A stretch of 64,000 bases of DNA from JBAZGH01 sp041652935 (GTDB lineage Bacteria > Patescibacteriota > Patescibacteriia > Patescibacteriales > XYC2-FULL-47-12), in contig JBAZGH010000002.1 in NCBI GenBank assembly GCA_041652935.1, positions 1-64,000 of the forward strand. Reading direction: 5' to 3'. Positions 61,201 through 64,000 of this stretch are shown in pieces. The position numbers were made by a program, and so were the translations under genes. How positions within the stretch are numbered: the stretch's first letter is position 1; every line of letters begins with the position of its first letter. The notes under the pieces are model-generated. The model was given only the letters and a program-made list of their open reading frames with translations, had not been told where the DNA came from and did no database searches.

Positions 61201-64000
61201 CTTATATATCAATTCGGCGGGGAATGTGGGAGTGGGGACGGCTGATATGATAGGGCAATTAACCGTCAAGGGTGACCTTTCAATTTATACGGATTATGAC
61301 GGCTTGGCAACAATAAAATTTTCCAGAGAGACAACTGGCGCGCCTTCTTATGTCGGCAACATTTCGTATAATCATAATTCAAACAGCATGGGTTTTGTTG
61401 TTAACGGCGACTCAAGAATGGCAATAAACTCCTCCGGCAATGTCGGTATTGGAACTAGTACGCCTTGGGCACAATTATCAGTAGAGGGGCAAGGAAGCAA
61501 GCCGGAGTTTCTAGTAACCGGAACAGATATGACTCCAGATTTTATAGTAGATGTGAATGGCAACGTCGGCATCGGCACCACTTCTCCCTACGCCAAATTA
61601 TCCGTAGTCGGCCAGACTGTTTCCGAATACTTCACCGCCACCTCCACTTCCGCCACTTCTACTTTCCCTTACTTAGCATCAACCCAATCCAACCTCGGCA
61701 CAGTGGTAGGAGGCACCTGGCAGGGAACAGAGGTTGGCGTAAACTACGGCGGAACAGGAACCTCAACAGCTCCCTCTTACGGTTATGTTTTAGTCGGCAA
61801 TGCCACGAATGATGGCTATGATTATATAGCCACCTCCACTTTCGGAGGCGGCGGCGGTACAATGACCAGCTTTATTTTATCAGATAGTTCCAATACCGAA
61901 ACGATTGAGAATAGCGATACTTTAACAATTCAAGGAAGCGCTAATGAAATAACAGTTCTAGTCGGGGCGACTGATACCGCCACTATTTCTTTGCCGGATG
62001 TTGTTTATATCGGAGATTCCGGAAAATTAGGCCGGGACGCTGATAATCTGATAGACTTTACGACTGATAATCAAATAATGTTCAGGACTAACGCCGTTGA
62101 TAACAGATTAGTGCTTGATAACGCCGGCAGAATCGGCATCGGCACCTCTACCATGTCTTCCATGTTTACGGTTTGGGGCGACACTTCTGCTACCGGCGCA
62201 TCTTTATTCAGCGTTGTAGATAATGCCTCCAGCACCCTGATGACAATTTTGGATACGGGCAGGATCGGTATTGGCACTACCAGTCCTTTAGCTACTTTTT
62301 CTGTCCAGGGCACGGCTAATCAAGATATATTTACAATCGCTTCTTCTACCGGAGCAAGCATATTTAAAGTATCCAGCTTGGGCAAGGTAAGCATCGGCAC
62401 CGGAGGCGGTAATTATGAAATAACGCCCACTGACGGCTCGCTAGGAATTGACGGTTATCTTGGCGTCGGCACTTCTACGCCGGCTGAAGAATTGGGAGTT
62501 GCCGGAGATATTTATCTTAGCGGTTCTTTGAAGTTTGCTGACGGAAGTTCAATGAATGCGGCCGGAGGCGTATGGTTATCTAATGGCAGTGATTATTACT
62601 ATAATGCCGGCAACGTCGGCATCGGCACCACCTCTCCCTACGCCAAACTCTCGGTAGTCGGCCAGACTGTGTCAGAATATTTTACAGCTACTTCCACCTC
62701 CGCCTCCTCCACTTTCCCAATGCTGGTTTCTACTTACAGCAATGTCGGCACGGTGCAAGCCGGCACTTGGAACGGAACCGCAATCAGCCACGAATACGGC
62801 GGTTTGGAATTTGACGCCTCGGCCATCACCACCGGCGGAATGATCCGCGGAGCCAGCTCCGGAGTAATGGAGATTTTAGGATTGGGAACAGCCGGACAGA
62901 TACTGGGCTCTGTTAACGGACAATTAGGATATATTTCTACTTCTACCATGCCGTTTATTTCAAACGCGCTTACCAAGGGATATTTTTTAGTCGGCGATGA
63001 CAGCGGATTGGCTCAAGCTACTTCAACAATGTTTATTAGTTCTACGGGGAATGTGGGGATAGGCGATGCAAATCCTGATCAGTTACTTAATATACATCAA
63101 TCGGCAGGAAGCAGTGCTTCATATGCAAGATTTACAACCGCAGAAAGTGAGTCGGGTTCGGGAAATGGATTCTTAATAGGTTCACACAGTAATTTAAACG
63201 CTTTTGTCACCAACTATGAAAATGGGGATTTGTATTTAACAACTAACGGAGTTTCAAATCAACTAGTTTTGGATTCCGCTGGGGGTGTTGGGGTTGGTAC
63301 AGCGGCGCCAACTTCTCCGGGAAATTCTAGTAAATTTTTAACAATCTCTGGAGCTAATCATGCAGGACTAGTTTTGATAGATGAGGGTGCTAGTCGAGAA
63401 TGGGAAATACAAGCTGATAATGGGTTGTATTTTATGGAAGGACAAGGGTCTTTAGCTGTACATATGTTAATAGATGCCACTGGCAACTTAGGCATCGGCA
63501 CCACCTCCCCATGGGCGCAATTATCAGTAGAGGGGCAAGGAAGCAAGCCGGAGTTTTTAGTTACCGGAACTGATATGGCACCTGATTTTATTGTAGATGT
63601 GAACGGCAACGTCGGCATCGGCTCCACCACCCCGGGCGCGCTCTTCTCTGTCGGCTCGGCGGGAACCGGCTTGCAGATTAATTCCAGCGGAACAATAACT
63701 TCCGGCACCTGGAACGGAGCGGCGGTCGGCATCGCCTACGGCGGCACCGGATTAACTACTACTCCCACCGACGGCCAGCTCTTAATCGGCAAAACAGACG
63801 GAACTTACAATTTGACTACCCTTACAGCCGGGTCAAACGTAACAATTACTGAAGGCGACGGGACAATAACAATAGCTTCTGCTGGTGGCGGCGGCGCCGG
63901 AAGCAATTACGGCGCGGTTGGTGCGCTCGCCTTTTACGCTACCGCCGGCACTACGGCAACCGGCACGGACGTCAGCTTATTAAAATGGGACAGTTCTTTC
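55217..64000 (+). CDS. Giant membrane-anchored surface protein with N-terminal HTH-like domain, 3' end beyond window
   Basis: The frame opens at ATG 55217 and shows no stop over 2,928 codons up to the window edge; I checked the frame at several points. Domains in order: a MerR/excisionase-like helix-turn-helix (residues about 43-85, ISLADAAKYTKFSQDYISLLARN); one membrane span (about 141-168); an Ala/Lys-rich helical stalk (about 170-500); a bactofilin-like right-handed beta-solenoid of LTVxGxxxVxG turns (about 545-735); a pectate-lyase-like beta-helix (about 737-930); then, from about 1114, some 20 units centred on G-I-G-T-T-S-P, resembling phage tail-fibre and adhesin shafts. Parts are nearly identical in DNA. 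It is probably a cell-surface fibre for attachment, with the HTH in the cytoplasm. Confidence 0.88.
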   Translation, partial: MQKGEPEEKIINGSQPADVFDTNDSNLNQSFEFSGDKYDYISLADAAKYTKFSQDYISLLARNKKMPAKKFGRNWKVRMVDVNEYIKRIEKKQVQREVKKELSGATKAERGIAKAVNAISPFNGDSYSLSKAHLTNFARHKFQTVLASFLILTTIMFSCFFWLSPTYASMAERGLQKAAAKTVQAISGGAETFKEKSVEAIIAASEIAGSRIAKIDKAYNNPESGFGPEIKKAGARTVIGAEQFGSFMENGTSYLEQRALSRQGYIAGVFEISVLETINNVNYFSSDLASAAKQIFSSPLKIVPAPVRYALNGGADAINGLISSGAEKLEKNKDALVRNKTSQVAGATEKGNSGKSFSDNFFSFMKETAQGQKKLSQAVQSKSNDGLKKMSGYQRNAGLAILETLARATNSIGNFVNNKIASGKSRVLGIQENAENTASGVWNGVGSGILAVNNSLINAKDAWSNEEVESKRSLAVLWATALDYLLPDSLKEKIARDSGLEPAQVGEASKEPVIVIGDSSGSTTVITRTASLPRSFAIDSIIGSPTVTGDLTVEGGVTAGGDVVLEKTLTVGGRSDFKAPIYSSSGDFIIDDNLTAYGSITGSSLNISNAAIVNTLQVSGQANVGGLLSAQDLTVSNNASVGGTFTVAGQFISQNISATRYIAAGYSLSSGGSLTVSKDASIGEDLTVGNDLIVEGSIRTDGTLTVNRGASITGNTIITGDATITGSLTLSSWTTPYAQVKVVAKSGTGYSTIAAALNSITDASATKRYLIQVMPGEYNEQVNLKSYVDIAGEGADTTVISQADADVITASSTTSTASSTISGLTAKITAATAARSLVNLANASDIVIKNIDLKYESGTAGYGVYATSSSPVIENVNMSGGSLNYGLYQNGDNSESGTIVRNSRISAVSDIYVAGTNSTVYSYDNKLSGTYSFDLATSTAIVESTNDAYQLATSTGIAFTGTFRDLTNAREYAETGNSLAVGDIIYLVSAETVAKADASDATKLPAIGIVIKDLGVNRVLVKNNGQFYNSSASYVANQTYYIDDGGAATTTPYAGRYSQAIGVAKSDKAIELSFSRSSALSVIENTTASAMLINQQGSGNIFQLQDNGANVMTIFDGGNISIGTSSSDNLLTLWGATSGTGASLLSIADSASTTLLTILDNGYIGIGTSTPIVSLDIYATDAIRLPAGTTAERPTGGNGMLRFNIDSNTFEGYSGSSWSAIGGSLIDADQDTYILAESSGGADEDTLFFYNAGQEKMRLTSDGYLGIGTTSPYALLTVWATSTDAALFSAMDTASTTVFTILPNGNVGLGTTTPSAQLSIAGADNKIRLSHSAGNYGEIYADSLGNLNLSAANDIYVRNNLVPVPGSTHTVGSVTNYWTHGYFDELTVNTLGVASTTVSGTLTSSFTINSDAEGDEDSSLIFYRGGGVLGNATLNWKSASDRFEFGDASNPYELYVHGNLTVASTTATSTISTGGFAVGTDQFLVQQTSGRVGIGTTSPSVAFAIDATDAMVIPVGTTAQRPDTGYTGMLRYNSDNTTFEGYNGSVWSGLGGVIDVDQDTYIIAESSSGADEDVLFFYTANSEKMRLTSGGYLGIGTTSPDAVLHIASSTGGTLILDDSGGVANDRLMEFDMDGGALTIRSLNDALTTNIDNILVLDNGTGNVRVGNYFEVGDENNDSNKSVYIDRSFTGTANAFGIANVGTITGAANSNIYGAYFANNFTEAGSGTHALFAQGYFASSTITADGATITDAMTLYIGGAPSGATNNYGLYVAPSVGYSVPALITDSSNNVGIGTTSPSKMFSVHGEAYFSATTTIEGQVLAQTLSSYDPNTGVMPAPAYSFYSDGDTGMFNSEANNLAFATNGQMRVNLFDTAMQGAVAGTFRLNHSAAGTEGAPTYAFWGSNSDTGMFSPEDGALAFTANATEKIRITSDGNVGIGTISPTYNLDVTGNAHFTGLVDASHFIATSTTATSTFYGGFAAGNNAGLIVNQAAPANSLYINSAGNVGVGTADMIGQLTVKGDLSIYTDYDGLATIKFSRETTGAPSYVGNISYNHNSNSMGFVVNGDSRMAINSSGNVGIGTSTPWAQLSVEGQGSKPEFLVTGTDMTPDFIVDVNGNVGIGTTSPYAKLSVVGQTVSEYFTATSTSATSTFPYLASTQSNLGTVVGGTWQGTEVGVNYGGTGTSTAPSYGYVLVGNATNDGYDYIATSTFGGGGGTMTSFILSDSSNTETIENSDTLTIQGSANEITVLVGATDTATISLPDVVYIGDSGKLGRDADNLIDFTTDNQIMFRTNAVDNRLVLDNAGRIGIGTSTMSSMFTVWGDTSATGASLFSVVDNASSTLMTILDTGRIGIGTTSPLATFSVQGTANQDIFTIASSTGASIFKVSSLGKVSIGTGGGNYEITPTDGSLGIDGYLGVGTSTPAEELGVAGDIYLSGSLKFADGSSMNAAGGVWLSNGSDYYYNAGNVGIGTTSPYAKLSVVGQTVSEYFTATSTSASSTFPMLVSTYSNVGTVQAGTWNGTAISHEYGGLEFDASAITTGGMIRGASSGVMEILGLGTAGQILGSVNGQLGYISTSTMPFISNALTKGYFLVGDDSGLAQATSTMFISSTGNVGIGDANPDQLLNIHQSAGSSASYARFTTAESESGSGNGFLIGSHSNLNAFVTNYENGDLYLTTNGVSNQLVLDSAGGVGVGTAAPTSPGNSSKFLTISGANHAGLVLIDEGASREWEIQADNGLYFMEGQGSLAVHMLIDATGNLGIGTTSPWAQLSVEGQGSKPEFLVTGTDMAPDFIVDVNGNVGIGSTTPGALFSVGSAGTGLQINSSGTITSGTWNGAAVGIAYGGTGLTTTPTDGQLLIGKTDGTYNLTTLTAGSNVTITEGDGTITIASAGGGGAGSNYGAVGALAFYATAGTTATGTDVSLLKWDSSF
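61466..61577 (+). repeat. 112-base near-identical duplication in the giant gene, copy 1
   Basis: The block from TGGGCACAATTATCAG to GGCATCGGC recurs at 63512-63623, 2046 bases (682 codons) away, with only scattered single-base changes. Confidence 0.88.
63512..63623 (+). repeat. 112-base near-identical duplication in the giant gene, copy 2
   Basis: Partner of 61466-61577. Similarly, 61559-61620 and 62609-62670 (1050 bases apart) are nearly the same, around G-N-V-G-I-G-T-T-S-P-Y-A-K. Confidence 0.88.

Noticed and set aside
56062..63732. Many minus-strand open frames across the giant gene
   Set aside because: They are shadows caused by the Thr/Ser/Gly-rich plus-strand repeats; they carry repetitive low-information sequence without motifs.

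Overview
The window looks like a scaffold from a small, AT-rich bacterial genome, most likely Patescibacteria/CPR (Parcubacteria-like, for example the Falkowbacteria/Kuenenbacteria neighbourhood). This rests on inference from gene content: a tiny T4SS-pilin-like protein, a RodZ-like HTH/TM protein, LemA plus TPM-domain proteins, WSE-type surface repeats, O-antigen-ligase/TPR and GT-C membrane proteins, and a giant surface protein with GIGTTSP repeats. TGA is used as a normal stop (for example at 21897-21899), so the TGA-recoded CPR lineages are excluded. A run of 10 N at 18029-18038 marks a scaffold join inside rmuC.

Layout. 1-6.3 kb (minus strand): partial purB, ychF, a helical hypothetical gene, PEP synthase and a DUF4870-type membrane protein. 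6.3-8.4 kb: tRNA-Leu(TAG) abutting an SDR gene, then an MFS transporter on minus. 8.6-19.5 kb: comM-like ATPase, orphan solute-binding lipoprotein, T4SS-pilin-like protein, RodZ-like protein, recA, uvrA (minus), rmuC and a nucleotidyltransferase-like protein. 19.6-26.8 kb: carbohydrate genes (O-antigen ligase, PHP, GT4, ATP-grasp, glycogen synthase, GalT). 27-34.3 kb: a CIRCE-controlled groESL operon, an AI-2E exporter-type protein, a ligase/TPR protein and dimeric glycyl-tRNA synthetase. 34.3-46.5 kb: a divergent cluster with a GT2, two different fused E1alpha-E1beta TPP enzymes, a nucleotidyltransferase-PfkB kinase fusion in the reverse order to HldE, a sugar epimerase, a radical SAM/SPASM-like protein, a membrane protein with cysteine-free thioredoxin-like domains, and an STT3/PMT-like GT-C enzyme. 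This reads as an uncharacterised surface-glycan or side-chain pathway. 46.6-49.8 kb: secreted proteins. 50-53.3 kb: lemA, TPM protein, a dead four-helix-bundle gene and an M16 peptidase. 53.3-55.2 kb: AT-rich accessory spacer with a 5'-truncated IS200/RAYT-like transposase and six copies of the palindromic nonamer TATCSGATA. 55.2-64 kb: a surface protein of more than 2,928 codons, still open at the window edge.

The strongest unexplained signal is structural. Many spacers between genes hold a long imperfect inverted repeat built from short direct repeats, often exact 7-bp words, around a GC-richer hairpin or terminator, and the right arm usually ends just before the next start codon. Related heptamer runs and perfect palindromes also sit in frame inside genes (ychF, an O-antigen ligase twice, glgA, the TPM protein, and the transposase twice, where the two 34-bp palindromes differ by compensatory changes). 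This resembles cyanobacterial heptanucleotide STRRs and the Rickettsia palindromic elements found inside genes, but in a different setting.
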